The position numbers and the translations under genes were made by a program. A model generated the notes under the pieces. That model did no database searches. It was not told the origin of the DNA and was given only the letters and a program-made list of their open reading frames with translations. From NCBI GenBank assembly GCA_030526045.1, contig JAUNDN010000020.1:1-46667 (forward strand): DNA of 46,667 nt, given 5' to 3'. Origin of the DNA: Bacillota bacterium. GTDB lineage: Bacteria > Bacillota > Clostridia > Lachnospirales > Lachnospiraceae. Below are positions 1 to 7,297 of the stretch, in pieces. Numbering within the stretch: the first letter of the stretch is position 1; each line of letters opens with the position of its first letter.

Positions 1-104
1 AATTCACATCTTATTATCAATTCTTCAAACAATTCATCACAATATCTCGGTCTATATTTGTCAAAGCTTTCAGGTATTTTGTCAAAGGTTTTTCTAAAAT
101 CCAT
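1..104 (-). CDS. N-terminus of a class I SAM-dependent methyltransferase (cut by window edge)
   Basis: The first 34 codons are visible and read into the window edge. The N-terminus (MDFRKTFDKIPESFDKYRP) has the F-D-x-x-x-x-x-[YF]-[DE]-K-x-R-P pattern that opens many small class I methyltransferases, and it closely resembles the start of the neighbouring methyltransferase (FDTVASKYEKLRPGYTDELY). The start is supported by GAGGAG ten bases upstream of the ATG. No catalytic motif is included, so the substrate cannot be guessed. It lies 107 bp downstream of the next methyltransferase in the same direction, suggesting a tandem duplication. Confidence 0.6.
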   Translation of the reverse strand, partial: MDFRKTFDKIPESFDKYRPRYCDELFEELIIRCE

Positions 105-141
105 TGTCCTTTATCTCCTCAAATCCCGATCCTCAATTTGC

Positions 142-168
142 TATAGCAATCATCTGTATTTTTGCTAA
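142..168 (-). promoter_or_regulatory. Promoter-like module, copy a
   Basis: On the minus strand this reads GCAAAAATA, about ten bases, then TTGCTATA. It matches the copy at 1703-1729 at 22 of 27 positions and lies 38 bp upstream of the partial methyltransferase start. The -10 equivalent is TATAGC rather than TATAAT, so it would be the weakest of the three copies. Confidence 0.4.
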
Positions 169-211
169 TAACTATTTTGGACTAATCATTTATCGGGTAG
201 CACAAAAACGC

Positions 212-1009
212 TCAAGGTTTCCGTGCAAGCTGCAAATCAATAGTATCATATAATGTAAATGAACCACCATATTGATTTATTTTCTCTTCTATTTTTGAAA
301 AAAATTCAGTTCTAATCCTTTCTTCAATAGCAATATGATCTGAATATGTTCCCAGTAATTCGATATACTCTTTAGCAGAAAAAGTTCTCGTCCTATAAAA
401 TAAGGCATACTTTATATCGATAAAACCGTATTTTTCAGCAATTTGAGCTCTCTGTACAGCACGCTCTTCACTATATTCTTTTTCGGATTTTATATCTATG
501 CCATAGTATTCATAATAATACTTAGAATATAGTTTATCTATTTCTTCCGAAAGGACTGTATTCCCCTTATCACGATATGGGTGATTTGCAAATCTTGCAA
601 AAGCTCCTCCACGTTTCAACATAGCATACACCTTTGAATACCCAATTTCCTCCGGCACCCAATGAAATGCTGATGCAGAATATACCAGATCATACTTAGA
701 ATCAGCAAAAGTCACGTTCTCAAATTTATCTGTTATAACAGAAAATTTCCCATATTCCTTAAACTTTTCCTCACACAATTTTGCAAAGTTTTCTCCACGT
801 TCAATCCCCGTTAAGGTGCATCCGGTTTTCAAAATTGGCAATGTTGCTTGTCCGCCTCCAATTCCAACCTCAACAACATTAGATAAACTATCAATAGTAA
901 TATAATCAAAAATCTTTTTATAGAGCTCATCTGTATATCCCGGACGAAGTTTTTCGTATTTACTCGCAACCGTATCAAATGTCCATTCCAAACCTTTGAT
1001 TATTGGCAT
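212..1009 (-). CDS. Class I SAM-dependent methyltransferase, unknown substrate
   Basis: This 265-residue protein has the class I methyltransferase fold signature. Motif I is VEVGIGGGQATLP near residues 46-58, followed by an acidic residue at the end of strand 2 (GIERGENFA) and a motif II/III region (YDLVYSASAFHWV, about residues 105-117), which is typical of the UbiE/methyltransf_11 type. No signal peptide or membrane segment is visible, so it should be cytoplasmic. The start has a good ribosome binding site (AAGGAG, eight bases upstream) and a promoter at 1043-1071. The N-terminus resembles that of the partial gene downstream, so the two are probably paralogs. Neighbouring genes give no clue to the substrate: small molecule, lipid or antibiotic targets are all possible. 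Confidence 0.85.
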   Translation of the reverse strand: MPIIKGLEWTFDTVASKYEKLRPGYTDELYKKIFDYITIDSLSNVVEVGIGGGQATLPILKTGCTLTGIERGENFAKLCEEKFKEYGKFSVITDKFENVTFADSKYDLVYSASAFHWVPEEIGYSKVYAMLKRGGAFARFANHPYRDKGNTVLSEEIDKLYSKYYYEYYGIDIKSEKEYSEERAVQRAQIAEKYGFIDIKYALFYRTRTFSAKEYIELLGTYSDHIAIEERIRTEFFSKIEEKINQYGGSFTLYDTIDLQLARKP

Positions 1010-1042
1010 AAAATCTCTCCTTCAATTTACGTTTTTTAGTTT

Positions 1043-1071
1043 ATTATAACAGTTATAACTATTTTTGCATA
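1043..1071 (-). promoter_or_regulatory. Promoter of the methyltransferase gene (module copy b)
   Basis: Minus strand TATAAT at 1048-1043 lies 34 bp before the methyltransferase ATG. Seventeen bases upstream sits TATGCA, part of ATGCAAAAATAG, in place of a normal -35. The same block occurs at 1717-1729. Confidence 0.5.
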
Positions 1072-1072
1072 T

Positions 1073-1180
1073 GATGATGGAATAAAACTCCTTGTAATTG
1101 AAGGTCTGATTGCTGTTGTAAGTCTCGTACTTACTGCATTCGGTCTCGGATATACAATTGGTAATAAATCACAAAAATAA
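1073..1180 (+). pseudogene. Remnant of a small membrane peptide, possibly a type I toxin
   Basis: A plus-strand frame encodes a hydrophobic segment (LLVIEGLIAVVSLVLTAFGL) followed by a short polar basic tail (GYTIGNKSQK) and a stop. That is the layout of small holin-like or type I toxin peptides in Firmicutes. The frame has no ATG, GTG or TTG. Three consecutive ATG codons at 1071-1079 lie one base out of frame and run straight into a stop, so a one-base change may have killed the gene. The stop codon falls within the hairpin at 1176-1214. It could also be chance coding in a decayed region. Confidence 0.3.
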
Positions 1181-1694
1181 TCGCCTCTGTCAGCTAAACA
1201 AGTAGGCGATTATTCGACTATTAATATGTGGACTAGCCTTCTATCGGTAGTGCCCTTTTCTAATTTTATACTAATCTGAATAAGTATTATTATCAACTGT
1301 TATTTTACAAAAGAAATCCTTAAATTAAGGTTTGTCGAGTTCCACTGGTTGCAATTGGTGTTTATAAGTCGAAAGTAGTTGAGTCTCCCGTAGCTCAAGT
1401 TGCCTACTGCTTATGTTTCATTTCCTATGATTCGAGCAGTAATTTTGTTTGTTGTTTTTAGCTTGGAGGCTTGTGTTTACGGCTTAGTCTTTTCATTTAT
1501 CTTGCTTAAGCAGTATATCTTGGATATGGATATCCTTTAGCCTCACTTATTTACTGCCTGTGCGTTACGTAAGGTTTTTATAGGCAGTAACTGGTATTCT
1601 ATAACTATTTTCCGACACCGGTATATCATATTGCCCTCCGGACAAGAAGCATCCCTCGCTCTAAAGGGCTCGGTCAATTCTAATTCGTCTTTCT
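1172..1694 (-). ncRNA. Candidate structured non-coding RNA of about 520 nt
   Basis: The minus strand has an extended -10 promoter at 1701-1709, no convincing coding frame, several complementary segments, and a hairpin followed by five T at the end. In RNA order the pairings are: a nested GCCCT/AGGGC closed by CCGA/TCGG near the 5' end; TTACTGCCT/AGGCAGTAA (about 1550-1590), a perfect 9-bp stem; TACTGCT/AGCAGTA; TTGAG/CTCAA; then the terminator. I do not recognise the family. A large ornate RNA (ROOL or similar) or a long antisense RNA to the small plus-strand frame are the options I would test. This call is inference from structure and flanking signals. Confidence 0.4.
1173..1214 (-). terminator. 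Intrinsic terminator of the candidate RNA
   Basis: An 11-bp perfect inverted repeat (AATAATCGCCT at 1176-1186, AGGCGATTATT at 1204-1214) has a 17-nt loop. On the minus strand it runs directly into TTTTTG. On the plus strand no T-run follows, so it points to a minus-strand transcript. Confidence 0.65.
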
Positions 1695-1700
1695 GCTGGC

Positions 1701-1729
1701 ATTATAGCAAATATCTCTATTTTTGCATA
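1701..1729 (-). promoter_or_regulatory. Extended -10 promoter of the candidate RNA (module copy c)
   Basis: The minus strand reads TTTGCTATAAT, an extended -10 (TGN before TATAAT). A block ATGCAAAAATAG lies about 11 bases further upstream. Initiation would be near 1694. There is no good -35 hexamer. Confidence 0.5.
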
Positions 1730-1793
1730 GAATGATACACAAAACTTCTTGCATAAATCAGATAACATGTATGTACATACATTTTCACCACAT

Positions 1794-1832
1794 AAAAAAA
1801 GAGAAAACATTGAATTTATCAGTGTTTTCTCT
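1794..1832 (-). terminator. Terminator of the tRNA transcript
   Basis: A perfect 10-bp stem (TGTTTTCTCT with AGAGAAAACA) with a 13-nt loop is followed on the minus strand by a run of T, starting 12 bp after the 3' end of tRNA-Leu. Confidence 0.85.
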
Positions 1833-1843
1833 ACTCTTAATAC

Positions 1844-1927
1844 TGCTGGTGGCCGGACTTGAACCGGCACGGGATTGCTCCCGAGGGATTTTAAGTCCCT
1901 TGCGTCTGCCTATTCCGCCACACCAGC
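1844..1927 (-). tRNA. tRNA-Leu (anticodon TAA)
   Basis: The minus strand folds as a class II tRNA of 84 nt. The acceptor stem is GCTGGTG with CACCAGC plus discriminator A, the T arm is GCCGGTTCAAGTCCGGC, and there is a long variable arm (CGGGAGCAATCCCG), as expected for leucine. The anticodon loop CTTAAAA gives anticodon TAA at 1891-1893. The 3' CCA is not encoded. It is downstream of tRNA-Tyr and ends just before a strong terminator. Confidence 0.95.
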
Positions 1928-2033
1928 ATAAATAAGGAGCGCAGCGACTCTTTAGCGGCGTACAAAAGTACGTCCTCGTCTCACGCTCTTTGGTGGGTAT
2001 CATGCGCCAGTCCGAAGGACTGTGTGCATCATT

Positions 2034-2060
2034 CATTTCATCTGCAAAGCAGATGAAATG
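2034..2060 (-). other. 12-bp perfect hairpin at the 3' end of tRNA-Tyr
   Basis: CATTTCATCTGC, AAA, GCAGATGAAATG form a perfect 12-bp stem with a 3-nt loop. It overlaps the last two bases of tRNA-Tyr and occupies the start of the tRNA spacer. No T-run follows on the minus strand, so it is more likely a processing signal or a weak pause than a terminator. A smaller CAGTCC/GGACTG hairpin lies at 2008-2022. Confidence 0.5.
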
Positions 2061-2140
2061 GATGGAGGTGGATTCGAACCACCGAAGCAATTTGCAGCAG
2101 ATTTACAGTCTGTCCCCTTTGGCCACTCGGGAATCCATCC
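2059..2140 (-). tRNA. tRNA-Tyr (anticodon GTA)
   Basis: The minus strand folds as an 82-nt class II tRNA. The acceptor stem is GGATGGA with TCCATCC plus discriminator A, and the T arm is GGTGGTTCGAATCCACC. The anticodon loop CTGTAAA gives GTA at 2104-2106. CCA is not encoded. It is the first gene of a two-tRNA transcript, with a promoter at 2184-2212 and tRNA-Leu 131 bp downstream. Confidence 0.95.
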
Positions 2141-2183
2141 ATATGTCAGATCAGAAGCATGCCTCTGAACATGACCATATTAA

Positions 2184-2212
2184 GTTATATCATAACGCTA
2201 CCTAAAAAGCAA
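2184..2212 (-). promoter_or_regulatory. SigA-type promoter of the tRNA operon
   Basis: Minus strand TTGCTT, 17 bases, TATAAC, ending 44 bp before the tRNA-Tyr 5' end. The -35 lies within the last codons of the GH13 gene upstream. Confidence 0.6.
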
Positions 2213-4327
2213 GAAATTTTTGGGCTCCTTCCTCTCGTAGTGAAGAACGATTGCCGATGTTGCCGGTAACGTAATATTAAGCTTACCTGCCACAATCGGG
2301 TGTTCATGCAATTCCGTTGAGAATCCATCTGCACTCGTGAGCATGAGTCTCTTAAGCACGCTTTCCTTGGGAATGCCCAGATGCCATACAGCTACTTCCC
2401 GCGTTACTTCGTGGTCGTTATTATTTATCATTACGACGATAACAGACTTCCGGTTAAATCTTCCGTAACCAAGTATATTATAGTCCCCGTCAATATACTT
2501 CAAAGATCCTGTGCGGATTTCCTCATATTCCTTATGAATGCGGATCATTTCCTTGTGAAACCGTATCAGCTCATGATCCTCTCTTCCCCAGGGATAGCTT
2601 CGTCTGTTGTCAGGATCGGTAAAGCCGCACACACCGGCCTCGTCTCCGTAATAAATCGTAGGCGCTCCCGGCCAGGTCATCTGAATCACTACCGCTTCCC
2701 GCATAACCGCCTTGTTGATGCCCTGGTTTGCTGCCTCCGGTCCCAAGGTGTTGATTCTGCCCACTTTCTTATTGGTTCTTGTAAGAAACCTGGAATGATC
2801 ATGATTGGACAGCTCGTTCATTGCAATCTGCAGGGAAGGTGTTGTAAAGCTTGCCATATGATGTCTCATTGCTCCCATGAAGTTATCGGCATTACCATAC
2901 AGATCACCTCTATAGTCATCACTATGCTTCTGCATACCGGTAAGAAACCAGGTCACAGGCTCCATAAACGCATCATAGTTCATGACAGTATCCCATTCCT
3001 TACCGTTCAGCCAGTCTCTTGGACTTCCATAATGCTCCGCAAGAACAATCGCCTCCGGGTTTGCATTCCGCACCGCTTTGCGAAATTCCCTCCAGAAATA
3101 ATGGTTGAACTCCGGGCTGTGACCTAAATCTGCTGCCACATCCAATCGCCATCCATCCGCGTTATACGGTGGTGAAACCCATTTGGCAGCAATTCTCATC
3201 ACATAGTCAAACAACTCCTTTGACTTTTCGTAGTTGAGCTTAGGCAAGGTGTCATGCCCCCACCAGCCGTCATAGCTTGTGTTGTAGGGCCATGCACTTT
3301 CATTATAAAACTGAAAATAGTCACGGTAAGGACTGTCCGCACAAATATGGGCACCCTTCTCATATCCGGGCGCATTCTCATAGATTCTTTCTCTGTCCAT
3401 CCACTTGTTAAAGGATCCGCAATGATTGAACACGCCGTCCAGAATAACCTTCATTCCTCTTTTGTGAGCCTCTTCAACCAACTTTGCAAAAAATTCATTG
3501 CTTGCTTCCAGATTCTTCTTATTTGTTACTCTGTCAATATATCTGGTCGCAAATCGATTCTCATGCTGATCCTGTGAAAGCAGCTCACCCTCATCGGATA
3601 CAATTTTTCCGATATGAGGGTCAATATAGTCATAATCCTGAATATCATACTTATGGTTGGATGGCGAAACAAACAATGGATTAAAATAAATAACTTCTAT
3701 CCCCAAATCCCTCAAGTAATCCATTTTGTCCAAAACACCCTGCAAGTCCCCTCCATAAAACTCACGGACACCCATCACTGCAGGATATTTGTTCCAGTCA
3801 TCCACATGTACCGATTTATCCCCAATGTATTCATACTCTGAGGTAAGTACATCATTGGAAGGATCACCATTGTAAAAGCGATCCACATAAATCTGGTATA
3901 TCACAGCGCCTTTTGCCCACTTAGGTGTCTTAAATCCCGGTATTACACGAAATGCATATTCCGGCAAAGCTTCCTTTGCCACACCTCTGCAGTCATAAAC
4001 ACAATTTATTTTTCCTACCTGCACTTCAAAATGATAGGAAAACTCAACATTCTCAATCTCTGTTTCACAGGCATAATAGTCAAAATACTCATCATGACTT
4101 TCCTTCATCATCAGGTGACGTATTCCCTGATTCACCATAAATACTCTGTCAACATTATTAATAGCTGTACGGAACCTGATCTTAACCTGTGAATACGGAT
4201 TAGGCTCTGAAGGAGAAAAATAATCCTCTGTAGTATCACTGAACAATGCTTTTCTATTAAAAACAGGACGCATGCCTGATATATATTGCCTGTCCTGCTC
4301 TATTTTCATTAATCGGTTAATGTCCAT
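2198..4327 (-). CDS. GH13 neopullulanase/cyclomaltodextrinase-type alpha-glucan hydrolase
   Basis: The protein of about 709 residues has an N-terminal beta-sandwich (about 20-125, CBM34-like) and a GH13 barrel. Conserved regions are visible: DGVFNHCG (297-304), DGWRLDVAAD with the nucleophile D396, VLAEHYG with the acid/base E431, and LSNHDHSR with the transition-state stabiliser D510. An N-terminal extra domain with no signal peptide fits cytoplasmic enzymes that hydrolyse maltodextrins or cyclodextrins. A start 36 bp further upstream is possible, but GGAG nine bases before this ATG favours the shorter form. A promoter-like sequence precedes it at 4368-4396, so it may be transcribed apart from the xylan genes. 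Exact specificity (pullulan, cyclodextrin or maltodextrin) cannot be read from sequence. Confidence 0.9.
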   Translation of the reverse strand: MDINRLMKIEQDRQYISGMRPVFNRKALFSDTTEDYFSPSEPNPYSQVKIRFRTAINNVDRVFMVNQGIRHLMMKESHDEYFDYYACETEIENVEFSYHFEVQVGKINCVYDCRGVAKEALPEYAFRVIPGFKTPKWAKGAVIYQIYVDRFYNGDPSNDVLTSEYEYIGDKSVHVDDWNKYPAVMGVREFYGGDLQGVLDKMDYLRDLGIEVIYFNPLFVSPSNHKYDIQDYDYIDPHIGKIVSDEGELLSQDQHENRFATRYIDRVTNKKNLEASNEFFAKLVEEAHKRGMKVILDGVFNHCGSFNKWMDRERIYENAPGYEKGAHICADSPYRDYFQFYNESAWPYNTSYDGWWGHDTLPKLNYEKSKELFDYVMRIAAKWVSPPYNADGWRLDVAADLGHSPEFNHYFWREFRKAVRNANPEAIVLAEHYGSPRDWLNGKEWDTVMNYDAFMEPVTWFLTGMQKHSDDYRGDLYGNADNFMGAMRHHMASFTTPSLQIAMNELSNHDHSRFLTRTNKKVGRINTLGPEAANQGINKAVMREAVVIQMTWPGAPTIYYGDEAGVCGFTDPDNRRSYPWGREDHELIRFHKEMIRIHKEYEEIRTGSLKYIDGDYNILGYGRFNRKSVIVVMINNNDHEVTREVAVWHLGIPKESVLKRLMLTSADGFSTELHEHPIVAGKLNITLPATSAIVLHYERKEPKNFLLFR

Positions 4328-4367
4328 ATATAGCATCTCCGTTTCCAAAAAATACAAATACATGTAT

Positions 4368-4396
4368 ATTTTATACTATACAAAACACATAATCAA
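4368..4396 (-). promoter_or_regulatory. Candidate promoter of the GH13 gene
   Basis: Minus strand TTGATT, 17 bases, TAAAAT (or 15 bases to TATAAA). The -35 overlaps the stop codon of the GH115 gene, so the GH13 gene may be served both by read-through and by its own start. Confidence 0.4.
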
Positions 4397-7284
4397 TAGA
4401 CATTATCCTTACTTCCCGTTTCCAAACGGCCTTTCCCGGGTCCCAGATAGGTCTGCGCTACAGGCATATTTCGAGGTGAAATAATAATTTTTTGCAGGAC
4501 AAAGGAAGGACTGAGGGCCTGCAGAGTAATACTGTTTTCTCCCTTTCTGCACTCTATTTGTATCTGATTGATACGTATATTATCAAGGACACCCCTTTGC
4601 CAACATTCCTGACCGTTCTCCACACGATAGCCCTCCGGCACCGCATTACAGATTTTCAGCTCATCCTGGTTCAGGCAAAAGCCATACAACAGCTTTTGAT
4701 CCGTAAATGCCGGATTACAGGGGGACATATACAGGGTCACCACATATTCGGATACCTCTGGCACAAAGAAGGAATAGCAAAGTGACGGTCCCTTCCCCGG
4801 TGTAAAGGAACGATTGACGGGAAATGCTTTCATTGCCGATCTGGTTCTTCCATACTCCGGCAATTCTTTAAAGCACCCCTCGGAGGTATCCAGCTTCTGC
4901 GAATAGTCAGCCGCCTCAAATACAATGTATTCCTGCTCGCTTACAGTACCCTTTGCTGCAGCCGACACTTCGACCTGCACATTTCCGCCTGCTTGTGTAT
5001 GAACAGTAAAACTTCCCTTTTTCTCTGTCAAAACAACAGTTCTGTCAATTTGAACCTTTAATACAACAACTCCGCCGGCAGGTACGATGCCTTCTTTGCT
5101 GTCAAACGAAATCCAGGTATCCTCGCAGGAAATACTGTATGCGGCATCCTGCATAGAACCGGAATACAGATGCACGACTGCTTCCGATACATCCGGGTCT
5201 TGAAATACCTTCATCCTTAATGTTCTGCGAGTCCAGTCCCCACCCTCCGTATGCTGTCCGGTTCCCGGGATTTCCACAATGATTCGTTTCTTATTTGCCG
5301 GTGCAAATTCATACAGGACAGGATACTGACATTCCTCTTCATTCCAATTCCGGAAACCGATATGCTCCGACATCCCCATACCATACCAGCGGCCACCCTC
5401 TATGGTGTGCAGCTCTTCCACCAGTTCTTTATCAAATTCGAGCGCCCGTCGTACTTTTTCTGCATAGGATGCAGCAATTGTTGCCTTAATATCGGCTAAA
5501 TAATGATTTATGGCCACATCCGTCCAGAGCTTATGAATATTCAGATTTCCCATTAACGGATAGTATACCAGCTGGAAGAAAGGGAAATCCGAAATCTCTG
5601 GCAAACGTTCCCTCAGCTTTCTGCATTCTTCCATCAATGCAGCGCAGAGCTTACCGTGTCTTGGCGCTTCCTCATAGGCAATGCGATACACTTCGGCATT
5701 CATGGCCTCAGGTCTTCTGGTACCGGCAATCTTGGTATAGCTCATGAGCAGATCCTCTGTCTTTTGCAAATCTGCCTTTTCCATACGCTCACCAAACTGT
5801 CTTTCTACCCACTGCTTTGTATATTCTCTGGGAGCATTCAGATTGTTGATTCCCCATGTATCATAGTCATACGCAAGATCCAGGAAAAAGGATAAGGGAT
5901 ATTCCATGCTAAAAAGATCTCCCACATTAACAATCCACAGTTCCCTGATGCCAAACTCATAAGCACTTGTCATCTGCTCCCAGATTTTGGGAAGATAGGA
6001 GGAATTCACCCATTCATAAGAAATGGGGCTGCCATGATAATCAAAATGATAATACATACCAAAACCACCGGGATGGGTTTTCATTTGCTCTGTAGGTACT
6101 GTACGTAGGTTCCCGAAATTATCATCGCAAAGCATCAGTGTTACACCATCCAACTCCCGGCAGTCCATTAAGCCCTGCGTCTTCTCATCTCCGTAGTAGA
6201 AGGGTTCCACCTCTTTATAAAGAGCAAACATGCGGGGTACCTTTTCAAGATCCGGGTTCACATAGCTGCGAATCAAATCATTCTGACATTTTAAGACCTT
6301 TCGCAACAGATCAATATTGTCCTTCAGGGTCGCGTCCTCTCCCATAATTGTGGAGTCCGCTTCCCCACGCATACCCACAGTGATCACATTTTCATACTTT
6401 CCGCTGCGAATCAGCCCGTCCTTCCAAAAACGAGTGATTCCGGCTTCATTTTTCGAAAAATCCCAGGCATCCCCGTAAACAGAATCCTTTCCGCGCAGAT
6501 ACTTATATTCCTCTCCATGGCGCAGACAGGGCTCATGATGTGATAACCCCATCACAATCCCAAGTTCATCTGCCAGCTCTGCATTTAAAAGCCCCGGTCC
6601 GTCATCTGAAAAAATGGAAGACCACATGGCAGGCCAGAGATAATTCCCCTTCATTCTAAGTAACAATTCAAAAATATCTGCATAGCAGTCCTTTGTAAAT
6701 CCCCCAAAATGCCGATTGCACCAATTCCCAAAGGCGGGCCACTCGTCATTAATGAAAAAGCCGCGGAACCGCACGGAAGGCTCCCGGGATATGATTTGAT
6801 CCCGCTCCGTGACAGACACGCGGCTCCTTTTTACAGGCCGTACCTGATTCCATTTTACAAGAGGTGATACTCCAAGCAGCTCCGATAAATGGAACAATCC
6901 ATAAATGGTGCCTCGTTTATCGGAACCTGCAATCACCAAGGAAGGTGCACTGCCTCCTTCAGGACATTCCAACAACAAAAATGCATAGACCTCCCGTTTT
7001 CCTCGAATCTCTTCAAAGGATAACAGCCCCTGACTCTCTATTTGCTCAAGCATCCGGCTGTGTCCCAGGGTTCCTATCATAATTCCCTGCACCGAAATGA
7101 TCTCCTTAAGATCAGGCTGCTTCGTTATGTCACGAAAAAGGATTTCCGGTGCTGTGCCAAACACCAGCTCCATGTCATGAGCAACCGTCCCTGCTATTCT
7201 TTTTACTCCCGGCAGTGCATTGCCATCCAGTAGCATTTTACACTCTTTATGGTTTAATTTTTCAGTTGAAATAATATATTCCAT
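4393..7284 (-). CDS. GH115 xylan alpha-1,2-(4-O-methyl)-glucuronidase
   Basis: This protein of 963 residues has the GH115 layout. An N-terminal alpha/beta domain (about 1-150, with LVIAGSDKRGTIYGLFHLSE) precedes the barrel, which carries the family hallmarks VRFRGFFINDEWPAFGNW, MKGNYLWPAMW and GLSHHEPCLRHGEEY. A C-terminal beta-sandwich (about 680-960) follows. GH115 enzymes remove (4-O-methyl)glucuronic acid from internal xylose units of xylan or its oligosaccharides. There is no signal peptide, so the enzyme should act on imported oligosaccharides. The ATG six bases inside the longest frame is preferred because AGGA lies six bases upstream of it. It is the last xylan gene of the left operon, 13 bp after the first U32-like gene. 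Confidence 0.93.
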   Translation of the reverse strand: MEYIISTEKLNHKECKMLLDGNALPGVKRIAGTVAHDMELVFGTAPEILFRDITKQPDLKEIISVQGIMIGTLGHSRMLEQIESQGLLSFEEIRGKREVYAFLLLECPEGGSAPSLVIAGSDKRGTIYGLFHLSELLGVSPLVKWNQVRPVKRSRVSVTERDQIISREPSVRFRGFFINDEWPAFGNWCNRHFGGFTKDCYADIFELLLRMKGNYLWPAMWSSIFSDDGPGLLNAELADELGIVMGLSHHEPCLRHGEEYKYLRGKDSVYGDAWDFSKNEAGITRFWKDGLIRSGKYENVITVGMRGEADSTIMGEDATLKDNIDLLRKVLKCQNDLIRSYVNPDLEKVPRMFALYKEVEPFYYGDEKTQGLMDCRELDGVTLMLCDDNFGNLRTVPTEQMKTHPGGFGMYYHFDYHGSPISYEWVNSSYLPKIWEQMTSAYEFGIRELWIVNVGDLFSMEYPLSFFLDLAYDYDTWGINNLNAPREYTKQWVERQFGERMEKADLQKTEDLLMSYTKIAGTRRPEAMNAEVYRIAYEEAPRHGKLCAALMEECRKLRERLPEISDFPFFQLVYYPLMGNLNIHKLWTDVAINHYLADIKATIAASYAEKVRRALEFDKELVEELHTIEGGRWYGMGMSEHIGFRNWNEEECQYPVLYEFAPANKKRIIVEIPGTGQHTEGGDWTRRTLRMKVFQDPDVSEAVVHLYSGSMQDAAYSISCEDTWISFDSKEGIVPAGGVVVLKVQIDRTVVLTEKKGSFTVHTQAGGNVQVEVSAAAKGTVSEQEYIVFEAADYSQKLDTSEGCFKELPEYGRTRSAMKAFPVNRSFTPGKGPSLCYSFFVPEVSEYVVTLYMSPCNPAFTDQKLLYGFCLNQDELKICNAVPEGYRVENGQECWQRGVLDNIRINQIQIECRKGENSITLQALSPSFVLQKIIISPRNMPVAQTYLGPGKGRLETGSKDNVY

Positions 7285-7297
7285 TTTCATTCCTGCT

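Noticed and set aside
1059-1729. 13-bp direct repeats as attachment sites of a small mobile element
   Set aside because: The repeats lie in promoter position in both cases and a third related copy occurs at 142-168; no integrase or transposase gene is present.
1661-1870. Small minus-strand frame starting MPVQVRPPAV
   Set aside because: It begins inside tRNA-Leu and spans the terminator; the start is translated tRNA sequence, a common artefact.
1785-2090. Minus-strand frame of 101 codons across the tRNA pair
   Set aside because: It runs through both tRNA genes and has no ribosome binding site.
2381-3127. Plus-strand frame of 248 codons
   Set aside because: It lies entirely antisense to the GH13 catalytic domain, whose motifs are intact; no ribosome binding site and odd composition.
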